Source: Clostridia bacterium
GTDB lineage: Bacteria; Bacillota; Clostridia; Christensenellales; Borkfalkiaceae
Reading direction: 5' to 3'
Length of the DNA: 7,530 nt
NCBI GenBank assembly: GCA_017646555.1
Contig: JAGCMG010000080.1
Span: forward strand, 1 to 7,530
The notes below the pieces were generated by a model that was given only the letters and a program-made list of their open reading frames with translations, ran no database searches and had not been told where the DNA came from. A program made the translations under genes and the position numbers. Numbering within the stretch: the first letter of the stretch is position 1; each line of letters opens with the position of its first letter. This document shows positions 1 to 6,493 of the stretch, one piece after another.

Positions 1-435
1 ATCGGACTTATTGTAAGAACGGTTAACGGCAATAAGTAAATCGGCAATTTCGCGATTAAACGGAGTAGTACGATAAACGGGTGGTTTGCAAACGAAACCA
101 CAAAGCATAATAGAATTTGGATTTTTAAAATTATCGTTATCTTCTAAAATTTCCCTAATAAAGACGGTAAGCATAAGTTTAGACTTGTTATCGACTAACT
201 TATTATAACTTCTAAACTGCCCCAAAGCGCAAATTTTAGAGCCGATTTTAAGTTCATTTTTATTTATAAGCCGTTCGGAAACGGTTATCGGCAAAATATC
301 GGCTTGCCCAGAAAGTCTGTTGACCGAAACGCACATTTCGTAAAAACTTTCGCCGTAAACTTCGTGCGAAAATACTGCGTCGGTAACTATTTCACCACTT
401 AAATAAACTTTGTTGTTTTCTTTTAGATTATTCAT
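1..435 (-). CDS. Single-stranded-DNA-binding-like protein, two OB folds (partial, 3' end missing)
   Basis: An open frame of 145 codons starts with ATG at 433-435 and runs off the left edge without a stop, so the C-terminus is missing. The start follows a good Shine-Dalgarno (AGAGGAG, about 441-447) that lies just after the stop of the upstream deacetylase gene. The protein resembles clostridial proteins annotated as SSB that carry two OB-like halves. In the first half (about residues 8-95), NKVYLSGEIV is followed by ILPITVSERL and by GQFRSYN. A second half begins near residue 106 (SIMLCGFVCKPPVYRTTPF, then ADLLIAVNRSYNKSD). These blocks are what is seen; single-strand DNA binding is inferred from family resemblance. 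It is probably an accessory SSB rather than the housekeeping one beside ribosomal genes, because it is not next to rpsF/rpsR here. It is likely co-transcribed with the deacetylase. Confidence 0.72.
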   Translation of the reverse strand, partial: MNNLKENNKVYLSGEIVTDAVFSHEVYGESFYEMCVSVNRLSGQADILPITVSERLINKNELKIGSKICALGQFRSYNKLVDNKSKLMLTVFIREILEDNDNFKNPNSIMLCGFVCKPPVYRTTPFNREIADLLIAVNRSYNKSD

Positions 436-448
436 AAAAACTCCTCTT

Positions 449-1210
449 TTAACTGTTTTTCACAGCGTATTGAACGCCGTTATTGTCTATCAAATAATTT
501 TCTTTGTAAATAAGTTCGCCAATCGGCACGAATTTATAGCCTTGACTAATTAGCGTATCTAAAATAATCGGTAAACTTTTAGCCGTGTTAAGCCCGTTAT
601 TGTGGAATAATACTATCGCGCCGTTTTTAGCCTTTGTAACCACTCTTTTGACTATTTCGTTTGCGCTTAAATTTTTCCAGTCTAAACTGTCAATCGACCA
701 TTGAATAGTAAAGAGCGAAAGTTCGGTAGCCGTTTCAATTAGTAAATCGTTATAATCACCAAAAGGTGGACGGAATAGTTCAACCTTTTTATTAGTTATA
801 TTTTCTATGGCTGATTTTGAAGAAGTCAGTTCACTAACCATTTGATTTTTATTAAGCTTACTCATATTAGGGTGCGTTTTTGAGTGCGTGCCTATTTCGT
901 GTCCAGATAACGAAATTTTCTTTATTAAATCGGAGTATTTTTCCGTCCAAAACTGAACGGTAAAAAAGGTACATTTAACGCCCCTTTCAGCCATAACCGA
1001 TAAAAGCGTTTCAGTATACTCTGCACCCCACGCGCAGTCGAAAGAAATAGCAATTTGTTTTTTATCAGTTTTAACTGAATAAATAGGTAGCAACCTTTTT
1101 TTAGCCGAACTGACACTAACCACGCCCACCGAAACAAACGCAGTAACGCAAACTAAACAAATTAAACTAATAATTAAAAGTAACTTTTTTCTTAAAACGA
1201 CGAATTTCAT
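449..1210 (-). CDS. pdaB: PdaB-like polysaccharide deacetylase (NodB family), membrane-anchored
   Basis: A 253-residue protein with a basic N-terminus and one hydrophobic segment (about residues 10-34), either an uncleaved anchor or a signal peptide, which places the enzyme outside the membrane. The NodB (CE4) motifs appear in order: SFDCAWG (56-62, catalytic Asp58), the metal-binding HSKTH (His109 and His113), RPPFGDYN (147-154), WSIDSLDW (171-178) and LFHNNG (201-206, His203). Members of this family remove acetyl groups from peptidoglycan or related sugars. The SFDCAWG form lacks the second Asp of the usual TFDDG, as in the sporulation protein PdaB, which is needed for late spore integrity in Bacillus. 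A spore role here is inference from that likeness. The ATG at 1208-1210 has only a weak RBS (AACGG), but it is the only start upstream of the hydrophobic segment. No convincing promoter was found. The 3' end lies 13 bases before the SSB-like gene, suggesting one transcript. Confidence 0.85.
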   Translation of the reverse strand: MKFVVLRKKLLLIISLICLVCVTAFVSVGVVSVSSAKKRLLPIYSVKTDKKQIAISFDCAWGAEYTETLLSVMAERGVKCTFFTVQFWTEKYSDLIKKISLSGHEIGTHSKTHPNMSKLNKNQMVSELTSSKSAIENITNKKVELFRPPFGDYNDLLIETATELSLFTIQWSIDSLDWKNLSANEIVKRVVTKAKNGAIVLFHNNGLNTAKSLPIILDTLISQGYKFVPIGELIYKENYLIDNNGVQYAVKNS

Positions 1211-1268
1211 TATAACCGTTAAAATAATAAAAATTTTATATACTATTAGGGTATTTTATCGAATAATC

Positions 1269-1286
1269 ACGATTTACCTAAATCGT
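1269..1286. repeat. 18-bp palindrome, possible operator
   Basis: Perfect 8-base arms, ACGATTTA and TAAATCGT, are separated by CC. It lies about 60 bases upstream of the deacetylase start and has no run of T on either side, so it is not a terminator. The short spacer fits a dimeric regulator binding site better than an RNA hairpin. No regulator is encoded in the window, so an operator role is only inferred. Confidence 0.35.
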
Positions 1287-1322
1287 ATACTTATTATTAT
1301 GAAAAAAAAATTAAAATATTCC

Positions 1323-1359
1323 TAAAATAAAAAATACCGTTTTGAGCGTAAACGGTATT
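1323..1359 (-). terminator. Rho-independent terminator on the minus strand, no gene upstream of it
   Basis: Perfect 10-base arms AATACCGTTT (1333-1342) and AAACGGTATT (1350-1359) enclose a 7-base loop. Read on the minus strand, the stem is followed by TTTTATTTTAGG, the classic U-tract layout. On the plus strand the stem is followed by GTCAAACG, so it works only leftward. The nearest minus-strand gene upstream (hydA) already has its own terminator near 2890, and the stretch between holds plus-strand genes. It may stop antisense transcripts or end a small unannotated RNA. Confidence 0.7.
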
Positions 1360-1419
1360 GTCAAACGCAACCATTTTAATTACGGTGCTTTTTAAATAGA
1401 AAAAAATTTTCATACTCTA

Positions 1420-1448
1420 TTGACAATTTTTATATACTATTATATAAT
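1420..1448 (+). promoter_or_regulatory. Consensus sigma-A promoter for the first lipoprotein gene
   Basis: TTGACA at 1420-1425 and TATAAT at 1443-1448 are both exact consensus with a 17-base spacer. An A/T-only stretch just upstream (about 1390-1410) could act as an UP element. Transcription should start near 1455, giving a leader of about 32 bases before the ATG at 1487. This predicts strong constitutive expression unless a repressor acts. Confidence 0.88.
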
Positions 1449-1486
1449 AAATATAAGTTCAATAGAACAAAAAAAGGAGATTAAAC

Positions 1487-1921
1487 ATGAAAAAACTTTT
1501 AACTTTTGCGCTTTGTTTAGTACTTGCGCTCTGTGCACTTTCATTCGTTGCTTGTGACGATGGCGACACCCCACCAACTACTGACGTAACCTACAAATTC
1601 TACTCACTCACTATGCAACCTACAGGCGGTGACGCTACAACCCTCAATATCGGTGACCCAGCACCTTGGAGTCAGGGCAATGAAACATTAACTGCTGACA
1701 GCGTAATAGTGGTATTTAAGCAAGACGGTACTTACGTTTCTACCAACATAATTGATGGTGTAACCCAAACTATGAACGGTACTTGGACGAAAGATGGTGA
1801 CGTTTATACCTTTACCCAAGGCGGTCAATCGGCAACCGGTTCTATCGTCGACGACACCTTAACTCAAATCTATTCTCATGCTGGTGAAATGACCATTACT
1901 TACGTTTACAAGAAAGTATAA
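1487..1921 (+). CDS. Small secreted lipoprotein, single lipocalin-like domain
   Basis: A 144-residue protein starting at ATG 1487, six bases after AAGGAGA (1474-1480). The signal peptide is MKK plus a hydrophobic core, ending at the lipobox FVAC, so Cys23 is the likely lipid-modified first residue of the mature protein and the product sits on the outer face of the membrane. After an acidic, Pro/Thr-rich linker (24-34), a single beta-rich domain fills residues 35-144. It has alternating hydrophobic strands and the blocks KQDGTYVS (78-85), MNGTWTKDGDVYTFT (96-110) and a final TYVYKKV (138-144). This pattern resembles the small lipocalin-like domains common in clostridial lipoproteins. No catalytic motif is visible, and the ligand and role are unknown. 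Codons ending in C (TAC, TTC, AAC) are frequent, which fits the very strong promoter and suggests high expression. It has its own promoter and terminator. The next gene encodes a related protein. Confidence 0.85.
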   Translation: MKKLLTFALCLVLALCALSFVACDDGDTPPTTDVTYKFYSLTMQPTGGDATTLNIGDPAPWSQGNETLTADSVIVVFKQDGTYVSTNIIDGVTQTMNGTWTKDGDVYTFTQGGQSATGSIVDDTLTQIYSHAGEMTITYVYKKV

Positions 1922-1936
1922 TTGATTAAAACAAAA

Positions 1937-1970
1937 AAAAATGCAAGGCGTGTGCCTTGCATTTTTAATT
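1937..1970 (+). terminator. Rho-independent terminator of the first lipoprotein gene
   Basis: Arms ATGCAAGGC (1941-1949) and GCCTTGCAT (1954-1962) close a GTGT loop, followed by TTTTAATTT. A run of A on the 5' side extends the stem and could let it act in both directions. The same stem recurs after the second lipoprotein gene. Confidence 0.92.
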
Positions 1971-1988
1971 TGCTAAAAATTTGGGGTA

Positions 1989-2017
1989 TTGACAAACGGC
2001 TATTTATCGTTTATAAT
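1989..2017 (+). promoter_or_regulatory. Consensus sigma-A promoter for the second lipoprotein gene
   Basis: TTGACA at 1989-1994 and TATAAT at 2012-2017 are exact consensus with a 17-base spacer. It lies just downstream of the preceding terminator, so the second gene is an independent unit. Expected start is near 2024, giving a leader of about 26 bases. The spacer differs from that of the first promoter. Confidence 0.88.
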
Positions 2018-2049
2018 TTAAATAACAACCACACAAGGAGGCTTAAAAA

Positions 2050-2841
2050 ATGAAAAAACTAACATCTTTATTACTAACTTTAATTCTTGCATTTGCAGTT
2101 TTCCCTGTTTTAGGGTGTGATTTATTTAATAATAGCGACCCTAACCCCGTAGGTTTTTATCAAACCCACTCAATGACTTTTACGTCAGAGGGGCAAAGTG
2201 AAACCTATTATGCTGGTGAAGAAGTTTTTGGAGGCGTTTTTCATGCCGATCAAATGATGATACAATTATTACAAGACGGCACGGCATTAGTCATTTCAAA
2301 TGGTACTTACGTAGAATATTGCAGTTGGCAAATTAGCAATAATACCGTAACTCTTTCGTTATCTTCTACTGAGCAATCTCTATCTTTTAGTGATGATACT
2401 TTATCGATAGTATATATCGAAGAAGGTTTTGACGTAACTTATACACTTAAAAAAGTAACGGGCGCTATAACCCCACCTGAAAACGCGCAGTATATTAACG
2501 GCGTGTATAAATTAAAACAAATTGACGTTTGGCAAGAAAGTAATTACAATACTTATAATTTAGGCGATACTTATCCCCTTGCAAACGATTTAGTTTTAAG
2601 TGAAAATTCTTTTACCTTTACTTTTAACTTGGACGGTACTTTTACGGCTACTAACGAACTTATTGCTAACGCACATTCATATAACGGCACTTATTATATT
2701 AACGACTCTACTCTTGCAATGTTTGTTGACGGAAGTAATATACCTATTCCAAGAACGGGTTATTTGCTAGAAGATGAAATATCATTTTCAGTTTACTATA
2801 ACGATTTATGTATAATTTATACTTTTACTAAAACTGTATAA
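2050..2841 (+). CDS. Secreted lipoprotein with two tandem lipocalin-like domains
   Basis: A 263-residue protein starting at ATG 2050, eight bases after a full AAGGAGG (2035-2041). The signal peptide ends in VLGC, making Cys23 the likely lipidated residue. Two related beta-rich domains follow. Repeat 1 (about 35-136) has LQDGTALV and ends in YTLKKV. Repeat 2 (about 150-263) has NLDGTFTA and YNGTYYINDS and ends in YTFTKTV. A Pro-containing linker (137-148) joins them. The DGT turn, the following GTY/GTW or SW strand, a DD/ED-x-L/I strand and the Y-x-x-x-K-x-V ending are shared with the single-domain lipoprotein upstream, so the two genes are probably paralogs. Lipocalin-like folding is inferred from this strand pattern. 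No enzymatic residues are evident and the function is unknown. Its codons are more AT-rich than those of the upstream gene, hinting at lower expression or different age. Confidence 0.83.
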   Translation: MKKLTSLLLTLILAFAVFPVLGCDLFNNSDPNPVGFYQTHSMTFTSEGQSETYYAGEEVFGGVFHADQMMIQLLQDGTALVISNGTYVEYCSWQISNNTVTLSLSSTEQSLSFSDDTLSIVYIEEGFDVTYTLKKVTGAITPPENAQYINGVYKLKQIDVWQESNYNTYNLGDTYPLANDLVLSENSFTFTFNLDGTFTATNELIANAHSYNGTYYINDSTLAMFVDGSNIPIPRTGYLLEDEISFSVYYNDLCIIYTFTKTV

Positions 2842-2843
2842 CG

Positions 2844-2877
2844 AAAAATGCAAGGCGACTGCCTTGCATTTTTAATT
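2844..2877 (+). terminator. Rho-independent terminator of the second lipoprotein gene
   Basis: Arms ATGCAAGGC (2848-2856) and GCCTTGCAT (2861-2869) close a GACT loop, followed by TTTTAATTT. Stem and tail are identical to those of the terminator near 1950; only the loop differs. It starts a few bases after the stop codon. Flanking A and T runs would let it act on convergent minus-strand transcription as well. Confidence 0.92.
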
Positions 2878-2887
2878 TATAGTAATA

Positions 2888-2923
2888 TAAATAAAAGGTT
2901 TAGGAAAAATCCTAAACCTTTTT
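2888..2923 (-). terminator. Terminator of the hydrogenase operon (bidirectional)
   Basis: Arms AAAAGGTTTAGGA (2893-2905) and TCCTAAACCTTTT (2910-2922) form a perfect 13-bp stem with an AAAA loop. On the minus strand the stem ends in TTTT followed by ATTTAT, just past the hydA stop at 2929-2931. T-rich sequence on the other side also allows plus-strand termination. With the terminator near 2860 it insulates two convergent units across about 25 bases. Confidence 0.9.
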
Positions 2924-2928
2924 ATTTA

Positions 2929-4617
2929 TTATTTATGCTTGTAGTGAACGTGTAAAAGTTCGTGTTCTCTACCCTTTAACGGACCGGTTAAAATTTCTTT
3001 AACAACGGTATTTTGGTTAGAGAATTGTAATTCTTCAGCCTTATCAGCGTCGTATATGCCTTTAGTTCTTTCACACTTTGCTTCTCTTTCGCCAACAGGT
3101 TGACCACCACCGTTGATACAACCACCTGGGCAAGACATAACTTCTACTAAGTGATAGAACGCTTCGCCATTCTTAATCTTTTCCATAAGCGCTGATGCGT
3201 TTGCTAAACCACTAACTACTGCAACTTTAATTTCGGCATCACCAAGTTTAACGGTTGCTTCCTTAACGCCGTCAAGGCCACGAACGCCAGATAATGCAAT
3301 AGCGTCAAGCGCCTTTTTATCTTGAGTAGCCGAAACGTATCTTAAAACGGCTTCCATAACGCCACCGGTTACGCCGAAGATAACACCTGCACCAGTAATC
3401 ATACCGTAAGGTTCGTCAACTTTAGCGTCAGCAATTTCGTTAAAGCGAACACCACTTTCTTTTATCATACGAATAACTTCTTGAGTAGTTAAAACGTAAT
3501 CAACGTAAGGTTCGCCAGCCTTATTTTTAAACTCGTCACGACTTGCTTCAAACTTTTTAGCAGTACACGGCATAATTGCAACGTGAATATGCTTTTTGTC
3601 GCCCGTATAAGTTTCCTTAATAACAGGTGCAAACATTTGCATAGGCGAACGGCAGGTTGAAATATTTTCAACGTATTCAGGATACTTTTCTTCAGCAAAG
3701 CGAATCCAAGCAGGACAGCAAGAAGTAAACATAGGAAGTTTACCTTTACCGTTTAATCTTTCAACGAATTCAGCCGCTTCTTCAACGATAGTCATATCGG
3801 CAGTAAGCGAAGTATCGTAAACCTTATCAAAGCCGATTTCTTTTAATGATGCAACGAGTTTGCCCATTAAGTTTTCGCCTTCTTTTAAGCCTAATTCTTT
3901 ACCTAAAGCAACTCTAACTGCAGGCGCGATTTGAACTGAAACTTCAGTATTCTTATCGCCAAGTGCATCCCAAACCTTATCAGCGTCGTCACGAACGGTT
4001 ATAGCGCCGGTAGGACAAACCGAAGCGCATTGACCACAGCCTACGCAAGGCGAATTTACGATATCGCCGTCAAAAGCCGTAGCAATCTTCATTTTAGAGC
4101 CTCTAAAAGCGTAATCAATTGCGCCTACGTTTTGAATTTCGTTACAAACTCTAACGCATTTACCACAAAGAATACACTTTGAAGAATCCCTAACGATTGA
4201 AAGTGAAGATTTATCTTTCGCGCCGAGTTCACAAGCAGTATTTGGGAATCTAACGCCTTCAATATTAAATCTGTAAGCAAATTCTTGTAATTTACATTTG
4301 CCACTCTTTTGACAAGTCGTGCAATCACGACAGTGGTTAGCAAGTAAAAGTTCAAGAATCATTTTTCTATGTTTTCTTAATTTAGGTGTGTTGGTTTTAA
4401 CGGAAGTTCCTGCTCTTGGTGGTGTTGAACAAGCAGCGTCAAGCCCACCCCTTTCGTTTTCTACAAGACACATTCTGCACGCGCCGTAAATTGAAAGGTC
4501 TGGGTCATAACAGAACGCCGGAATATCAATACCTGCTTTACGAGCTACTTCTAAAATATTCTTTTCGCCGTTAAGTTCAACTTTAATACCGTCGATAATC
4601 ATATATTCCTTATCCAT
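2929..4617 (-). CDS. hydA: [FeFe]-hydrogenase catalytic subunit, HydA (bifurcating type)
   Basis: A 562-residue cytoplasmic protein that makes or oxidises H2 at the H-cluster. Domains in order: plant-type [2Fe-2S] (Cys36, 47, 50, 63); His-Cys [4Fe-4S] (His95, Cys99, 102, 108); two ferredoxin [4Fe-4S] sites (Cys148/151/154/158 and Cys191/194/197/201); and the H-cluster domain. That domain has all three signatures: TSCCPAW (298-304, with Cys300 as the proton-path cysteine and Cys301 a ligand), MPCTAKKFEA (Cys351) and EVMSCPGGC (Cys496 and Cys500). A short small-subunit-like tail ends in LLHVHY. The layout matches the clostridial CpI type and lacks the extra C-terminal [2Fe-2S] of Thermotoga HydA. 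The HydC and HydB partners directly upstream argue for a multimeric NADH/ferredoxin-linked (group A3-like) enzyme rather than a monomer. The ATG lies one base after the hydB stop, and its RBS (AAGGAGG) is inside the last codons of hydB, so translation is coupled. The maturases HydEFG are not in the window. Confidence 0.96.
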   Translation of the reverse strand: MDKEYMIIDGIKVELNGEKNILEVARKAGIDIPAFCYDPDLSIYGACRMCLVENERGGLDAACSTPPRAGTSVKTNTPKLRKHRKMILELLLANHCRDCTTCQKSGKCKLQEFAYRFNIEGVRFPNTACELGAKDKSSLSIVRDSSKCILCGKCVRVCNEIQNVGAIDYAFRGSKMKIATAFDGDIVNSPCVGCGQCASVCPTGAITVRDDADKVWDALGDKNTEVSVQIAPAVRVALGKELGLKEGENLMGKLVASLKEIGFDKVYDTSLTADMTIVEEAAEFVERLNGKGKLPMFTSCCPAWIRFAEEKYPEYVENISTCRSPMQMFAPVIKETYTGDKKHIHVAIMPCTAKKFEASRDEFKNKAGEPYVDYVLTTQEVIRMIKESGVRFNEIADAKVDEPYGMITGAGVIFGVTGGVMEAVLRYVSATQDKKALDAIALSGVRGLDGVKEATVKLGDAEIKVAVVSGLANASALMEKIKNGEAFYHLVEVMSCPGGCINGGGQPVGEREAKCERTKGIYDADKAEELQFSNQNTVVKEILTGPLKGREHELLHVHYKHK

Positions 4618-4618
4618 C

Positions 4619-6493
4619 TTAAACCTCCTTAATAGCCTTGAACGGACAACCGTTTATACAGCCACCGCACTTAATACAAAGTTTTTGGTCAATCTTATAC
4701 GGCTTTTTAATTTCGCCTTTGATTGCACCGGTAGGACAATTTCTTGCGCACTTAGAACAACCTTTACAAAGTTCTTCTTCAATAACGTAAGTTTTAAGTT
4801 TCTTACATTCGCCTGCAGGACATCTCTTTTCGTGGATGTGTGCTAAATATTCGTCCTTAAAGTATTTAATCGTACTTACTACAGGGCCTGCAGCAGTTTT
4901 ACCTAAACCACAAAGCGCTGCGTGCGAAATAGTATCAGCAAGTTCTTCTAAAAGTTCGATATCGCCTTCTTCGCCCTTGCCTTCAACGATTCTTTCTAAA
5001 ATTTCAAGCATGCGCTTAGTGCCTTCACGACAAGGAACGCACTTACCACAACTTTCGTTACGGGTAAAGTTCATAAAGAATCTTGCAACTTCAACCATAC
5101 AAGTGTTCTTGTCCATAACAACAAGACCACCCGAACCGATAATTGCGCCAACTTCTTTTAAACTGTCGAAATCTAAAGGTAAATCAAGATGTTCTTCGGT
5201 TAAGCAACCACCAGACGGGCCACCGATTTGAACTGCCTTAAATTCACCACCGTTTCTAATACCACCACCGATATCAAAAATAACTTCTCTTAAAGTCGTA
5301 CCCATAGGAACTTCAATAAGACCTGCGTTTTCAATGTTACCGGTTAATGCAAAGGTTTTAGTACCAGAACTGTTATCAGTACCGGTTGCTTTATACCAAG
5401 CCGAGCCTTTATTGATAATATCAGCAACGTTAGCAAAAGTTTCAACGTTGTTAAGTACGGTAGGCTGGTCGAATAAACCGTGTTCAACCGTTCTTGGTGG
5501 TTTAACTCTTGGCATACCACGTTTACCTTCGATAGACGCGGTGAGTGCTGAACCTTCACCACAAACGAACGCGCCCGCACCACGGTTGATGTGCATATGG
5601 AAACTAAAGCCAGAGCCTAAAATGTTATCGCCTAAAAGCCCTAATTCAGTTGCTTGAGCGATAGCGTTTTTAAGTCTTGCAACAGCAAGTGGGTATTCTG
5701 CACGAACGTATATGTAACCGTCGTTAGCGCCGGTAGCAAAGCCCGCAATCATCATACCTTCAAGCATTCTGTGTGGGTCGTCTTCCATAACCGAACGGTC
5801 CATGAACGCGCCTGGGTCACCTTCGTCACCGTTACATACTACGTATTTAGGGAAATTCTTTTGTCTTGCAACTTGGCTCCACTTTCTACCGGTTGGGAAA
5901 CCACCACCCCCACGGCCACGAAGACCAGATTCGGTAATTTCATTTACGATTTCTTCGCTAGTCATACCAGAAAGAACTTTTTCAAACGCAGTATAACCAC
6001 CTTGCGCTAAATATTCTTCAATAGAAGTTGCGTCGATTTTATCGCAGTTTGCAAGAGAAACTCTCGTCTGCTTTTTATAGAAAGGAACTTCCTTTTGTTC
6101 TCTATAAATAATGCCGTGTTTAGTATAGCAAAGTCTATCAACGCACTTACCGTTGTTTATAGTGGTATCGATAATTTCGTCGCAATCTTCAGGTTTAACT
6201 TTAACGTATAACCAACCTTGTGGCTCTACTCTTAAAAGTGGACCAACTTCACAAAAACCGTGACAACCACTCTTCGTTACTCTAACAGGGTCGCCATCGT
6301 GGCATTTTTCAAGTTTAACAGTAAATTTAACGCCTTTTTCTTCTAATTTAGAAACGAGCGTTTCATATACTTTATTCGCGCCCTTGGAAACACAGCCAGC
6401 ACCACCACAAATGATAATCTTTCTGTTTTCCGCATCCATTGACGCTTTCGCTTCAGCGCGTAACGCGCGTAATTCTTCAACAGATTTAAGCAT
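4619..6493 (-). CDS. hydB: NuoF-like NADH/FMN subunit of the hydrogenase, HydB
   Basis: A 624-residue cytoplasmic protein that is the NAD(H)-binding electron hub of the complex. Domains in order: an N-terminal thioredoxin-like [2Fe-2S] domain (Cys29, Cys34, Cys77, Cys81); the NuoF core with the FMN/NADH glycine loop GRGGGGFPTGRKW (193-205) and CNGDEGDPGAF (220-230); an SLBB region (about 390-460); the [4Fe-4S] site SCGKCVPCREG (Cys482, 485, 488 and Cys528); and a C-terminal two-cluster ferredoxin domain (Cys576/579/582/586 and Cys606/609/612/616). A linker HEKRCPAGEC (His554, Cys558, Cys563) may correspond to the zinc hinge described for Thermotoga HydB. This fusion of HndB-like, NuoF and ferredoxin parts is the usual form in bifurcating hydrogenases, where FMN is thought to split electrons between NAD and ferredoxin. 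The start overlaps the hydC stop in TAATG, with AAAGGAG upstream inside hydC, indicating translational coupling. It ends one base before hydA. Confidence 0.95.
   Translation of the reverse strand: MLKSVEELRALRAEAKASMDAENRKIIICGGAGCVSKGANKVYETLVSKLEEKGVKFTVKLEKCHDGDPVRVTKSGCHGFCEVGPLLRVEPQGWLYVKVKPEDCDEIIDTTINNGKCVDRLCYTKHGIIYREQKEVPFYKKQTRVSLANCDKIDATSIEEYLAQGGYTAFEKVLSGMTSEEIVNEITESGLRGRGGGGFPTGRKWSQVARQKNFPKYVVCNGDEGDPGAFMDRSVMEDDPHRMLEGMMIAGFATGANDGYIYVRAEYPLAVARLKNAIAQATELGLLGDNILGSGFSFHMHINRGAGAFVCGEGSALTASIEGKRGMPRVKPPRTVEHGLFDQPTVLNNVETFANVADIINKGSAWYKATGTDNSSGTKTFALTGNIENAGLIEVPMGTTLREVIFDIGGGIRNGGEFKAVQIGGPSGGCLTEEHLDLPLDFDSLKEVGAIIGSGGLVVMDKNTCMVEVARFFMNFTRNESCGKCVPCREGTKRMLEILERIVEGKGEEGDIELLEELADTISHAALCGLGKTAAGPVVSTIKYFKDEYLAHIHEKRCPAGECKKLKTYVIEEELCKGCSKCARNCPTGAIKGEIKKPYKIDQKLCIKCGGCINGCPFKAIKEV

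Noticed and set aside
925..1137. Alternative minus-strand open frame inside the deacetylase gene
   Set aside because: The main frame contains all NodB motifs; this frame has none and no RBS of its own was evident.
1211..1268. Search for a sigma-A or sporulation sigma promoter for the deacetylase gene
   Set aside because: AT-rich stretches such as TATATAAAA occur, but no -35/-10 pair with acceptable spacing or a clear sigma-E/G/K pattern was found.
1367..1393. Possible plus-strand hairpin followed by TTTTT
   Set aside because: The stem is only five pairs with a bulge and an 11-base loop, and no plus-strand gene lies upstream of it, so terminator status is not supported.
3489..3698. Minus-strand open frame inside hydA in another frame
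   Set aside because: It is embedded in the H-cluster domain coding region and shows only low-complexity basic/hydrophobic sequence.
4836..5231. Plus-strand open frame opposite hydB
   Set aside because: It lies entirely antisense to a strongly supported iron-sulfur subunit gene, has no family resemblance and is explained by the codon pattern of hydB.
5334..6010. Several plus-strand open frames opposite hydB
   Set aside because: They overlap each other and the conserved NuoF core on the other strand, with no recognisable protein motifs.
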